DNA of 64,000 nucleotides from Paraescarpia echinospica (Eukaryota > Annelida > Polychaeta > Sabellida > Siboglinidae). The position numbers were made by a program, and so were the translations under genes. The DNA lies in contig CM034541.1 in NCBI GenBank assembly GCA_020002185.1, positions 49,894,562 to 49,958,561 of the forward strand, given 5' to 3'. Positions 43,709 through 54,499 of this stretch are shown here, one piece after another (the stretch's first letter is position 1; each line of letters begins with the position of its first letter). The notes under the pieces are model-generated. The model had not been told where the DNA came from and searched no databases. It saw only the letters and a list, made by a program, of their open reading frames with translations.

Positions 43709-46465
43709 TAATTTATCAATTAATTAATCAATCATTCAATCAATTAAAGCTGTTATTCAAACAGATCAGACAAACACATTAAAGAGGTACATATTATGTA
43801 TACAAAAAATAGAACAGAGCGTTTGAAGCCAAATTATGTCATGCTACACCTTTGTCAACACTTGTTGCATATATTTTGGTATTTTGGAATAAAATCATTA
43901 CCACATGTTGTTCCATCACAAAAATGTGAATACTCAGCTTTTCATTAAACACAGTGTTAAAAACAAAAGAATCACAATTAATTAATTCCATTACTTAACT
44001 TCGCTGAATATCAAATCATGTCAATTTACAGAGAAAATATAAAACTATGAATCTGCTTTTTATAATTTACATTGATATCTCTACCTTCGAACATGTGCAC
44101 TTTGACGTCACACCAAACAATAGAGCTGATTGGCCAAAGACTACATTTTCCGCCGGTATTTTCTGAAAAATTGCTTTTGTTTCGATTCTCGACGGTAACC
44201 CGTTGAGCAGTGTCACTGTCGAGCGGATTCCCGCCGTATGTTTGCTCAACAACGATAACGACACATTTTTTTCCTGCCTATGCAATTTCTAAACGAAAAT
44301 ATGCTGCAAAAGATTAAAATATGCAGGTTAATATTGGTAATTTATATGTAATTTGAGAATGACACGGTAAGCGAATGGAATTGTTTGTTAAACAAAACAC
44401 ATTTTATAACGTACGTGTTAGTCAATTAAAATCGCGTATAGTTGTGTTGAAATTGGTAAATCGCATATCCATTTTGGCATTGCGTGCATTGTGTTTCAGA
44501 TAATCGGTACGGCTCTGCTGATGTTGTGTATCCTTGCCATCTTTGACCCGCGCAACATGCACCCATCGAATGGGCTCATTCCCATAGCTCTTGGAGCCTT
44601 GTTAACTGCACTCGGGATGTCATTTGGTGTTAACTTCGGTTACGCACTAAATCCCGCTCGTGACCTCGCACCCCGGATATTCGTGGCTATAGCCGGCTGG
44701 GGCATGGAGACCTTCAGGTAATCACCACACAGGCGTCGGAACGTTGTGGGTATTGGGGGTTCTGTGGCTCTCCAAAAACCTCCAATTGCACCCTCCCGTG
44801 GGAGTCACTAACCCCCAGGCTAACCCAAAAATACCTGAAGGCTTTCAAAAAAGAATTTGCACCCCATTGAGGCTTGCCAAAAAACTTCTCCTTGGGCTTT
44901 CCAACACCCCCATTTGCAATCGCCTTGAGACTAAAAAAACACCTTGAGATGATACACATTGGGAGCTAATCCTATTTTCAGTCTCCCACCTAAAATATTC
45001 GAGGGAGTCTTTCAAGACCCCCCCCCCTTATTCCAGCGCTTATGCGTTATGTCACTTGTCGTGACTTCCACTCAGTCGCTCAATCGTTCATAATTGCTAC
45101 GTCCTTACACAATGGTACATAAACGGTTCCAGTAGTCTTCAACTGTTGAGTTCCACGTACTAATGTTGTCATTACCCAAAATTACATCCACTTACTCTTT
45201 CAGATATAATGGATCTTAATGAGAACCACTTATTTGTTAGTCATTATAAGATTATACCCAATGATATCACCCTATTAGTCACTATCTAACGGCATCCACT
45301 GATGAATTCAGTCACTATACAAAGACATACAGTTACATACTTTTAGTCATGACCCTAACCTACAAGCCCGTAGCGATGTTTACGTACGCATCCGCCCACT
45401 GAGAAAAACGTTCCAGTTTAGGGAAAATAGTTCCGTTCCAAAGGTTCATTGCGATTCCGGCAAAATGTTAGCTTATATTTATAATAGTTAGCTATTTCCC
45501 AGTGACACTCACGGATTCATTCATTCGTTACACATTCTTGACTTAGTTTAACATATGCCACGCAGATAATGCGTTAATAACCAGTTCGTACAGTTTCAGA
45601 AACTACGCCTTCTTTTGGATTCCTCTGCTTGGACCACACATTGGCGCAATCGTCGGTGCTGCCATCTACCAGCTATTCATCGGACTACACTTTTCGGAAC
45701 CAGGAAATAAAAACGACGCGGGTAGGCATTTAAACGTGTGATGTTTTGTGACTGTCGCCTCCCTTTAGCAAACAACAATTGTACCATCCATGTGTGTGTT
45801 CGTGTACGTGTGCGTGTGTGGGCGTGTGTGAGGGTGTGGGTGTGTTTGTTTGTGTGCGTGTGCGTGTGCGCGCGTGTGCACGTGCGTGTGCACGTGCGTG
45901 TGCGCGCGTGTGGGTGTGGATCTACACACCCGCTAGTTCCGCATAATACATCCTACTAAATCTCCATGGACGTTCGTTCATACCCCGGATCAGCGCCTTA
46001 ATACAGTAATGCCGTCATCGTACTGACATGCAAACTGGACGGATAGGTTGACGACGTCTGTCCGAGTCGCTAGATAGAGTCAGTGAGACCCTACATTTCT
46101 TCATCATCATTTATACGTGTCAATTAAACAAGTTTCAGCAAGTATATTCCGTTAACGTATGGTTCCCAAAATAGTTTGCTACTGTACATAACCTACTAAT
46201 GGCAGACTATTTTGGCAAAGTAAGCATTCAACAGGTGTCAGATTAATTTCACTAGACGCATATTCCAGAAAATATGCAAACAGGGATCATTCATTGCAAC
46301 TTTCCTACCAACTAATCATCGGTATGTTTCTGTATTCCGAATTGTTACATTGTCGCATTGTCTCCTCATGTTTCAGACTCCAGCTGCCGCAGCAACAGTG
46401 TAAAGAGCGACGAGGAACTTAAAGGCAACAGTTTGAAGTCAACAGTATTAAACACTGCTTTTTGA
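40315..46465 (+). CDS. Aquaglyceroporin (AQP3/7/9/10-like), six exons seen, first exon missing
   Basis: The product is a six-helix channel for water and glycerol in the plasma membrane. Exons with GT-AG borders: 40315-40441, 42112-42249, 42850-42968, 44500-44717, 45600-45721 and 46377-46465 (stop TGA). Reading frames join without gaps. The first NPA box is [12 protein letters not shown] (exon 2 seen); the second is NPARDLAPR, whose Asp after Arg marks glycerol-permeable members. [15 protein letters not shown] and [12 protein letters not shown] lie in between. Exon sizes 127, 138, 119 and 218 match, to my knowledge, the vertebrate aquaglyceroporin pattern. The N-terminal exon with the start codon and most of helix 1 was not found; it may lie upstream or in the gap. 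The tail is short and Ser-rich. Confidence 0.92.
41160..41250 (-). repeat. tRNA-like SINE head in aquaporin intron
   Basis: On the minus strand, GGTAGCTGCGTGAGTAGTCG (box A-like) is followed about 35 bases later by GTTCGAGTCTACC (box B-like). This is probably a SINE fragment. Confidence 0.4.
41278..41580. repeat. 21-bp minisatellite, about 14 copies
   Basis: Units of TTGGACAGTTAGTACTATTGT with point changes, inside the first visible intron of the aquaporin. Its Asn/Cys/Pro-repeat translation is not a gene. Confidence 0.95.
42290..42470 (+). repeat. SINE copy in aquaporin intron
   Basis: Shares TGTCGAACnTTGG, CCTGGCTATAnACAGTGG and GCAGCnTGGCTG with 1860-2025. Confidence 0.65.
43381..43735. 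repeat. Compound tetranucleotide microsatellite (AAAT/AACC/AATC)n
   Basis: Runs of AAAT, then AACC, then AATC, AAAT and AATC again, over about 350 bases in the third visible intron of the aquaporin. Confidence 0.97.
44718..45599. other. Aquaporin intron, nothing else recognised
   Basis: No repeat family or coding region recognised between the exons ending 44717 and starting 45600. Confidence 0.6.
45790..45918. repeat. Degenerate (GT)n with CG interruptions
   Basis: GTGTGCGTG-type repeat in the last intron. Confidence 0.85.
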
Positions 46466-47057
46466 TCATAACACACACATGTTTATTATTTGTCCTGAAG
46501 GCCAGTTTACCTTGTGGCATAAAACACCTTAGTTCAGTTGTCAAGTGTTTATTATTTAACCACTGGTAGTCATTTTGTAAATAAAATACTGGGATGTCAT
46601 AGTAAACATGGCTGTAAAATCGAAAAATATCGTCCTGTTCCAACAGACACCACAGTAAAAGCACATAACGGTGTTGACAATGTTTTACATCTAGATAGTT
46701 AAACCTCTTTCCCAGAAATAGTAATACAAAAATCGAATTAAGAAACTTCAAAATTGCTCAAAAAAATCATGCGTCGGTACACAATTTGAAATTCCAGCCC
46801 TCATACGTTGTCCAAATATGAAATCCTAGTTAAATCGTCCAGGAAAAAGCTACTGACAGGGCCCCGCATTTGGCTAATTTTGACAGTGTTATGCAATTTT
46901 TACAGCTGTTTACTTTTAATATGTGATTTAAGATATATCATTGCTGTCAAAACTGCAAAAATTGCCTTTGCTGCGATTTGTTTCAATATGACCATATCTT
47001 TGCCATAAAAGTCCATTTGGTATAAATAAAATATTATAACTTTAACTGCTTTATGTA

Positions 47058-47101
<44 letters not shown>

Positions 47102-47106
47102 TGTGT

Positions 47107-47145
<39 letters not shown>

Positions 47146-47760
47146 CGCGCTAGTGCGTGCGTGCATGTGTATCATTTATTACTACATTGTGTACTACGAT
47201 TACTCAATAAAATATATTGATTCAAAGCGAAAAAACCTGGCGATGGAGCTTTATATTATTATAAAGGATTTGCGTTGATTTCTAATTGCACATGTTGTAA
47301 AGGGTTATTGTATTCAATTGAGCAATCAACTGGTGAAAAGCTTTGACATGCTGACAACATGGATGTTCATACTTTTAGAATAGAACATCGTTTCATTTCG
47401 TGCTGTTTATTCTTATGTAATGGATATAATAGCCATTTTGGTTTCTTAGATTATGTTCGTGAATATGTTCTGTTCGTATCAGCATCGATGACGTGGTATC
47501 TGCTTCTCCGGGTTTTGACCAATTATTGATTTATAACCAAACACCCAGTTGATGTACGTGTAGATAATCCCACTTTGCAAACTTTCACTGATAAACGTTC
47601 AAATAAACGTTCCAACACACTTTTAATCCTGTTAGCAAATTGGTTTGAACTGGTATTCGATTCACAAGTCTGATCTTTTCTGCAATTCGTTCGTGTACTT
47701 TCTACTCTGAGGTCTGTGCTCGTTCGGCACACCCACGTGACCTTTCGGCACATTCACTAA
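46466..47760. other. Aquaporin 3' flank; (GT)n at 47061-47153; no gene
   Basis: The 3' untranslated region should begin at 46466. An AATAAA near 46578 (GTAAATAAAATAC) could be its poly(A) signal. After the (GT)n tract no coding region is supported up to 47760. Confidence 0.5.
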
Positions 47761-47763
47761 TGA

Positions 47764-47769
47764 TATAAA
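47764..47769 (+). promoter_or_regulatory. TATA box of the two-exon zinc-finger gene
   Basis: TATAAA in TGATATAAACGCG, 67 bases before the ATG at 47831. The same TATAAR style as in the Polinton. Confidence 0.5.
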
Positions 47770-47830
47770 CGCGGAGCTCTACCAGTCGGACCATCATTCG
47801 TATCACGACGACAGCACGGCTAACATCATC

Positions 47831-48961
47831 ATGTTGAATATATCATATTACGGCCCTCACGATACACCAGAATCGAGTGATATGGTTCGAACGACCGCTG
47901 CCGATGAGGATTCCCTATCGACCCCGAAACAACTACCACCATCGCAGAGACCCTTCACCTGCCCAGACTGTGGGGGATCGTTCACACGGAAAGATAATAG
48001 CAAGCGCCACGTCACCAGCGGATGTTGTGCCCGTGGGAAGAGGACGGCCGATGAAGCCAAGTTGTATACGCCAGTGGTGAGTCATACTTTATATTGTTTT
48101 ACTATACTATATTATACTTTCACCTAAAATGTCGTTCCCCGTGTCTATACTTTCCCTAAAATTGCGTCCCCATAGCTTCTGCTATAAGGGTGTCCACTGT
48201 GTCATTACTTCCGCTAAAACGTCGCCCCTTTTTATACTTTATGATCATACAACTTGTCACTTTACTTCCTATCACGTAACTTTTTATAATTGTTTCCTAC
48301 TGGTCCTTGTATCACCGTACTCTAGCAACGGTGTACTATTCCCATGCAATCTTTAATATTTTTTAATGTTATTGAAATATTCTTGCAGGACTACATTGAA
48401 GGCCCGCTACCACCAAAGCGGCAACGAATGGTCTCTGTGTCGCCAGAGACGATTAATGACAACAGAACATCATCGACACCAACTTCCGTTCCTAACGACG
48501 TCACAACTACCCACGCTGTCAATGTCACAACTTCTACCCATGCTGCCAATGTCGCAACTTCCGCCCCTGACTTTGCTGGTCCGAACTTTACCATTGAATT
48601 CCCTGTGACCAAAATGAAGAAGACGCTTGCACGTCACATAGCATGTAGCATCTTTGAACTCTCAAGACGACAATGCCGTGGTTGCGAGATAGATCATCCT
48701 AGTAAATTTCATCACGATTGTATGTTATCTGATGACATTCAAATTTGCATGCACTTTGACGAGGCTGTCGAGACCGTTAATTCAACTGCAGTGGTGAAAG
48801 ACTGTTTGAGTGTTTTGTTAGACGCAGGTGTGAAGCTATCCGATGTAACAGTCGAACAGTTGTGTAATATCAATACTTGGTTGCAAGAAGTCGTTTCGAA
48901 ACAGTGGCGAAACACTATGAAACAAATGGTTCTGACAGTAATGGAGGATGAGGTTGATTAA
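47831..48961 (+). CDS. Two-exon zinc-finger protein, likely Polinton cargo
   Basis: Exon 1 is 47831-48076 (donor GTGAGT) and exon 2 is 48389-48961 (acceptor TTCTTGCAG); they join in phase 0 to give 272 residues with no break. Exon 1 ends with a finger FTCPDCGGSFTRKDNSKRH...CC (C-x2-C, H, C). Exon 2 has a basic patch (PPKRQRM), a Thr/Ser/Ala-rich repeat (TTHAVNVTTSTHAANVATS), then LARHIACSIFELSRRQCRGCEIDHPSKFHHDC and HFDEAVETVNSTAVVKDCLSVLL. The second part resembles the Cys-cluster region of the Polinton protein at 16229-16906. The gene lies on the strand opposite to the capsid fragments of the nearby remnant, the same relation as in the complete element. DNA binding is likely; the role is unknown. 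Confidence 0.65.
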
Positions 48962-49313
48962 GGACTGGTTGACTGTCTGGAACAATACCGCAACCAAGTA
49001 TCCGAACCGACTTTGTTGGACCCACAAGGGCTCCTCGCCGTATGGCAGGCAATACTGAAGTAGTGAGGTGTGGTATTGTCTTGTACACGATTAAACTTTG
49101 CAAGACTCTGTATTAATGTTCAGTTTCTGGTTCTTGTAGTTATGGAGCGTGACATGTAAATACGTTTGTGTTGTACATAAATATAAGGTGCAAACCTCAT
49201 CTTGTGTCTTTTTCATAGTGTAATGCAAAGAATGTGTTGGGAACCTTGGCCTTACACAAACAGGCAAAGTCGACCTCTTTAAGGGACAAGAAACTCGGAA
49301 TAGACGGGTTACT
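48962..49313. other. 3' flank of zinc-finger gene, nothing recognised
   Basis: No coding region. A weak ATAAAT-type poly(A) signal lies near 49180. Confidence 0.4.
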
Positions 49314-49455
49314 GTGACAAAGGACGAGATATCGCACGAGACTACGGATGAGACATCACATGAGAGTACGGACGAGACAAGAGACGAGACTATAGACGAG
49401 ATATTACACGAGACTACAGATGTGACATCACATGATACTAAGGACGAGTATAAAC
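49314..49455 (+). repeat. Degenerate repeat encoding (DETxHExT)n
   Basis: About six units of GACGAGACnnnnCACGAGACTACG type. Open in one frame (residues DETSHESTDETRDET...). A related stretch recurs at 50070-50135. It could be a decayed acidic repeat of the cluster's proteins. Confidence 0.6.
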
Positions 49456-49523
49456 TTTCACTGACAAACGTCCAATCAAACGTAACAACACACTTTTAAA
49501 CTTACAAAAGGGAGCAATTCTGC

Positions 49524-49733
49524 ATGTACTTTGACGAGGCAGTCGAGGTCGTTAATTCAACTGCAGTGGTGAAAGACTGTTTGAGTGTTTTGTTAGACGC
49601 CAGTGTGAAACTATCCGACGTGACAGTCGAACAGTTGTGTAATATCAATACTTGGTTGCATGAAGCCGTTTCGAAACAGTGGCGAAACACTATGAAACAA
49701 ATGGTCCTGGTAGTAATGGAGGGTTACCTGTAA
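49524..49733 (+). pseudogene. Partial duplicate of exon 2 of the zinc-finger gene
   Basis: FDEAVEVVNSTAVVKDCLSVLL to WLHEAVSKQWRNTMKQMVL matches the last 68 codons of exon 2 with few changes, but nothing of the upstream CRGC region is present. It ends in a different tail (VVMEGYL). A truncated tandem duplicate. Confidence 0.8.
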
Positions 49734-49781
49734 ATAAATATGTCTTGTGCTTTTATGAGACCTTTGGTGACATTAATTCAA

Positions 49782-50039
49782 CGTGTTGTCATGTCAAATT
49801 CTTCTTTTTGGAGCAAATTCGACGTGTTGTCATGTCAAATCCCTCCACTTTTTGGAGCAAATTCGACGTGTTGTCATGTCAAATCCGTCCACTTTTTTGA
49901 GCAAATTCGACGTGTTGTCATGTAAAATCCCACTTTTTGGAGCAAATTCGACGTGTTTTCATGTCAAATCCCTCCACTTTTTGGAGCAAATCGACGTGTT
50001 GTCATGTCATATCCCTCCACTTTTTGGAGCAAATTCGTC
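49782..50039. repeat. Minisatellite of about 43 bp, six copies
   Basis: Units of CGTGTTGTCATGTCAAATCC followed by a CACTTTTTGGAGCAAATTCGA-like half. It lies in the cluster between partial gene copies. Confidence 0.92.
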
Positions 50040-50184
50040 AGTTTATCGCGTGACATGTCTACCAAACTTAGCGCACGAGACTACGGCCGAGACATTACAT
50101 GAGATACGGACGAGACATCGCATGAGACTACGTGTTCCAAGAACCATTCCGTTTTTTTACACTTGAACAGTAAACACGTATATC

Positions 50185-50388
50185 ATGAGCTTATGGACTA
50201 TTCTACCAGCTACCAACAAGCCTACATCATCATCATCACGGGCAGTCTTCCAGTACCCAGATTGCAAGAGACATTTCACACATCGAGACAACTTGAAACG
50301 ACACAGTAGCCTCAGTCGCTGTGCACTGTCGACAAACGCTACATTGCTGAAATCACTTGTCCTGAAGCTCACTACGACATCTGTGTAA
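50185..50388 (+). pseudogene. Partial copy of exon 1 (zinc finger) of the zinc-finger gene
   Basis: FQYPDCKRHFTHRDNLKRHSSLSRC parallels the finger of exon 1; its first Cys is replaced by Tyr (QYPDC), so zinc binding is doubtful. ATG at 50185 or upstream. It stops at 50388 without a clear donor. With the 49524 copy it shows the two exons were duplicated separately or in pieces. Confidence 0.6.
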
Positions 50389-50937
50389 CACCAAACACTT
50401 ATACCAAAGAGTGACAAGAACCAAACTTGGCGGACAAACGAAACACCAAACACTTAGATCAACGAGCGACAAGAATCAAACATCACATACCTTCATGTCA
50501 AGAGACAATCATCTGTTCGGATTCACGTCCAACGATCCGACCATGGGACTCGTATGCGGTATCGCTTCTTTTAACGGAAAACATATGTATATGAAACATC
50601 CGTCTTTACAACGTAACAATTCTATATTTACAAATAGTGCGAGCGATCAGACACGATACGACCTTCTCGAAGTATTACGTTACATGATAGCGCCATCTAG
50701 CGGGTAAAAGTATCTAATTAGGTTAGTTAGAGAAAAAAAGTTGGGGTTAATCTCGCAAAAATTTATACAACAACCACCTTGGTGGTTGTTGTTAAAATTT
50801 TCGCTAGACCTACATCCGGGTACTTGACCTTTGACCTTCACATTTGACCTTGACCTACATCCGGGTACTTTTGCTCTTGCTCTTGCTCCGACGGAAAAAC
50901 GGAAAGCATGCCCGCTAAGGGACCTATATTACTACTC
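50389..50937. other. Spacer with CTCF-like motif; no firm gene
   Basis: A 98-codon + frame at 50411-50707 begins with repeated TKHQTLRSTSDKNQT sequence and shows no family. A CTCF-like motif is on the minus strand at 50689-50703. A short hairpin (ACAACCACCTTGGTGGTTGT) lies at about 50770-50790. TGACCT repeats follow at 50826-50855. Confidence 0.4.
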
Positions 50938-51075
50938 CCCCCGCATCGACAGATGTCTGCGGTGATTGGTGGTCGACCCACAAACCGCTCTCGACGCTCG
51001 TCTGGGTCGTCGGTATGCTGAACAGGTTCAGTTCGCTCTTTAACTTCCTTTAACGCGCGACTGCTGAAACATGAA
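50938..51075 (-). pseudogene. Major capsid protein N-terminal fragment
   Basis: Contains ELNLFSIPTTQTSVESG and a VDAGG segment that align with the first 45 residues of the capsid protein at 9784. Truncated at 50938. Confidence 0.65.
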
Positions 51076-51165
51076 CGCCATTCTAACTGGTGAATATATC
51101 GCTTGGCGCCCGTCCCTTACGACGGCGCTTCAACGTACTAACCGCCGGCGCTCCGACCGGCCGTT

Positions 51166-51354
51166 TTATAACCCGGCGTTTTCAGACCGTCCAGGAGGTC
51201 GGCGCCCGCTTCGGTCGCACGTCCTTTGACCGCCTGTTTCAGATTCTGACTGGATGCGACGTCTTCTGATCAGAGCTCGTTTCCCCAGAGCAAAGGCCCA
51301 TCTCTCTATCAGAGGCATACCGCTTTGAAACAAGCTCCCGAACAGGTTTTGCAA
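51166..51354 (-). pseudogene. Core-like protein fragment
   Basis: NLFGSLFQSGMPLIERWAFALGKRAL aligns with the amphipathic segment of the protein at 9368-9784. The rest is out of frame (a SQSESETGG region follows). Confidence 0.75.
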
Positions 51355-51544
51355 GCCGTGACATCACTGTACTGTAGTGCCGACGAATACTGGTAGGTTG
51401 CCGCCTGCCTGCCGGGTGTACTAGTCCTAGTGCACGTGGCTGCCGGCTCTCGCCAGTAAAACAGGTTCGGTTTACAGCGTCTGCGGTGAAGCGTCACTAC
51501 GAGTTTCCCATGATTGAATGGCACCGGTCGACCGAGGTCGTCCC

Positions 51545-52150
51545 TTATATCGATCTCGATCGTGCCGAACTATATTCGCAACAGAGGTACTTATTGGACG
51601 CGGTCGAAAGTATGCGACATTGTGGCACCGTTTGAGCCGTAGACCGGAGCGAGATAATCACCGAAGATGCTTGACTCCACAATGTCCGTGTAGATATACA
51701 TGTCCACCGCGGAATCGGCCTCTTGCTCGAGGGTGTACTCACCGACGCGGTTATAACCAAGTGTGCGGGTACTGTATCTCCACCTGGCCCCACTCCCACT
51801 GACCCAACACGTTCACGCGTTGTGGTAGCGTCTTGATGTAGTGGGTCAGCGTGTTGTCGGGGTGCGTTTTCATAGAAACGTTGCTAGGCAACGTCAGGTA
51901 AGATACGATTCCATCCCGTTTCATAGACGGGTTCGGCAGCAAGTAGCCGAGACAGCTACTCGACAGCGCCATCCACATGTTCGAATCTCCTCGACCGCGT
52001 GTCAGATTGTACATACTGACCACAATGACCGTGTACAGAAAGACGACCCGGCACAGGAAGACGATTCCGGCATTGATGCACTCGCTTCCGCAGAAACGCC
52101 AGCGACGCGACCCGGTGCTCGTCCACCTTGTTCTTACCCCGAATGACGGT
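51545..52150 (-). pseudogene. Membrane-protein tail read through into penton N-terminus
   Basis: One frame (52023-51751) runs from MYNLTRGRGDSNMW and SSCLGYLLPNPSM straight into YLTLPSNVSM, NTLTHYIKTLPQ and GQWEWGQVEIQYPHTW. In the complete element these are two genes (8186-8500 and 8511 on). Here the stop and start between them are lost. Further penton sequence continues to about 51545 with breaks. Confidence 0.8.
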
Positions 52151-52239
52151 AATGAGTCGATGAGACTGTCCTTTATACGCCACGAGCGCTTTGGCGTCGA
52201 TCCAGCTGTAGATGGAGGACGGGTACCCGCACCATTTTA

Positions 52240-53095
52240 CAGCACCTCCACCCACCTCTTGCCCACCTTGTGACGCTGTAAAACCGCTTCCACGTGATAA
52301 AGTTTATTCATCGAGACGGATACATGTTGTAGTTCCTATTCGTAGAAGGTTCAGTATAGTGTCGTTCCAGCGTCAACTGTCAACGGGTGCACTTCTCCGA
52401 ACGTGGAGAGCTCTTCGCGCCGGTTCGCCATGTACCCTTTCTTGAACAGTCTCGTCGCTTTGATGCTGCGCAAGCGATCTCCCACTCGAAGTTTTGGTTT
52501 GCCGCGACCGCCGCCATCGCCGTACAACCGCTGTCACACGGTCTCCTGGTTCGAGACGTTGACACGTGTGGGAGCCATACCGATGCTTCGATGGTTGGTG
52601 TTGTTGTACGACCGCACGAACCCCAGCAACGCGTCGATGTATCTAAACGTCTAGTGTTTCGTGAAGTACCGCCACATGCGAGTCTTCAGCGTGCGGTTGA
52701 AACGTTCCACGATACTCGCTTTGGTATCCTCGTTATATGTGAGAGCTTCTGAAAGGGACGGATGAGATACTTCATACCCTTGACGGTGTGTAGAGCGGAC
52801 AGACCTTCGAGCGCCGTCACGAACGCCGAACCGGATTTACTCTTCAAAGGAACGCACCACGCCCGTTCAAAAAGACGGCGATGACCGTCAAAAGGAATGT
52901 CGTCCCATTGTTGTGTTTTTTCAGGCTAGTTTGCTGGAGTCAACCGCTTACGTCGACGCAACTAAGCTTGAAACATCGTTTCACCGGTTTGTGAAGAGTA
53001 TATGTGTCCTGCTCTGACTACAACTACTTGACGGCTAGTTTCGGTACTATGGTCGCTAGGTGCAAGGCGTCGACGCCGCTGTAACTCCCAACAGA
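52240..53095 (-). pseudogene. Integrase remnant of second Polinton
   Basis: It shows SYSGVDALHLA, DTYTLHKPVKRCFK, NGTTFLLTVIAVF, KASIVERFNRTLKTRMWRYFT, NNTNHRSIG and, near the end, a chromodomain-like WCGYPSSIYSWIDAKAL. The region with the second catalytic Asp (TDKGTEF) is deleted. Many stops and shifts. Confidence 0.85.
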
Positions 53096-54469
53096 TAAAC
53101 CACAACGAGGAATGTCTGTTACCCTTTTTTCCGTCACATAATTTACTAGAAAATGCCACGTAAGTTTCGCGTGTGAAATCTCATTCCCATTTCATGTTTA
53201 ACTTGTTTAAAGCAGTAGTACATTCATTATTCATGGGCCAACATGTCCCAATTGAAAGTGCTCGAAAAAAGTTCACGCATCACACCAACACGGTATTTTC
53301 AAGTGCACTCTTTCGGAGGGTAATGGCGGACGGATCCTTAATGTGGTCTTACCCCAAATAGATAACTAACATGTCCCATATCAAAATGCTCGAAACAAAT
53401 TCACGCATCACTCCAAAACGGTATTTTCAAGTGCACTCTTTCGGAGGGTAATGGCAGACGGATCGTTAATGTGGTCTTACCCCAAATGGATGTCCTGCAT
53501 ATTACAAATATTCACGAAAGCTACTCTGATATCAAGCTACACACATAACTAGATTAATCACAAAGGGGGATGTTTGTTATCCTTTTGTTTCCGTCGCGTA
53601 AGTTACAAGAAAATGCCACGTAAATTTCGCGTGAGAAAACTCATTCCCGTTTTATGTTTTAATTTGTCTAATACAGTAGTACATTCAGTATTCGTTGACC
53701 AACATGTCCCATTTCAAAGTGCTCGAGAAAAATTCACGCATCACTCCAAAACGGTATTTTCAAGTGCACTCTTTCGGAGGGTAACAGCAGACGGATCCTT
53801 AATGTCATCTTACCCCAAATAGATGTCCTACTTATTACAAGTAAGGCTAGACTGATATCAAGCTACACACATAACTAGATAAACCACAAAGGGGAACGTC
53901 TGTTACCCTTTTGTTTCCGTCACATAAGTTACAAGAAAATGCCACGAAATTAAGCGTGTCAAAACTCATTACCATTTGATGTTTTACTTGTATAATGCTG
54001 TAGTTCATTTAATATTCAGTTGTCCAACATGTCCCATGTCAAAGTGATCAAAAAAATTCACAAATAACACCAAAACTTTATGTTCAAGTGCACTCTTTCG
54101 GAGGGTAATGGCGGAAGGATCTTTAATGTGGTCTTACTCCAAACACAAAACTCATTCCCATTTGATGTTTTACCTTGTCTAATGCAGTAATACATTCAGT
54201 ATTCGTTGACCAATATGTTCCATTTCAAAGTGCTCGAACAAAATTTACGCATCACACCAAAACCGTATTTTCAAGTGCACTCTTTCGGAGGGTAACGGCG
54301 GACGAATCCTTAATATGGTCTTACCCCAATAGATGTTATGTATGTGACAAATCTTAATGAAAGCTAGACTGATATCAAGCTGCACACATAACTAAATTAA
54401 CCACAAAGGGGAATGTCTGCTACCGTTTCTTTTCCGTCACGTAAATTATAAGAACATTTCACGAACGTT
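53092..54469. repeat. Satellite array, about 330-bp monomer, first block
   Basis: Monomers carry ACCACAAAGGGGAATGTCTG, AAATGCCACG, TAATGCAGTAGTACATTCA, ACTCTTTCGGAGGGTAA and ACTGATATCAAGCTACACAC. Steps such as 53568 to 53891 are about 325. One monomer has an internal duplication (53366-53460). Short open frames of about 60 codons in each unit follow the repeat and are not genes. The last monomer is cut by the LINE at 54469. Confidence 0.93.
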
Positions 54470-54499
54470 TTAACAAGATTTAACAAGATTGCCATCCAG

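Larger units (their letters stand above)
50938..53095 (-). mobile_element. Second Polinton remnant, integrase to major capsid
   Basis: Read on the minus strand it keeps the same order as the complete element: integrase (53095 to about 52240), small membrane protein, penton, core protein, start of the major capsid protein. All are damaged. No polymerase, protease or terminal repeats were found. The left limit coincides with loss of the capsid frame at 50938. The right limit abuts the satellite at about 53092. Protein similarity to the 4.5-20 kb copy is clear but not near-identical, so it is a related, older element. Confidence 0.88.

Noticed and set aside
53173..54357. Repeated ~60-codon frames in the satellite (also 59424-61559)
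   Set aside because: They recur because the satellite recurs, are disrupted in most units and have no start context or motif.
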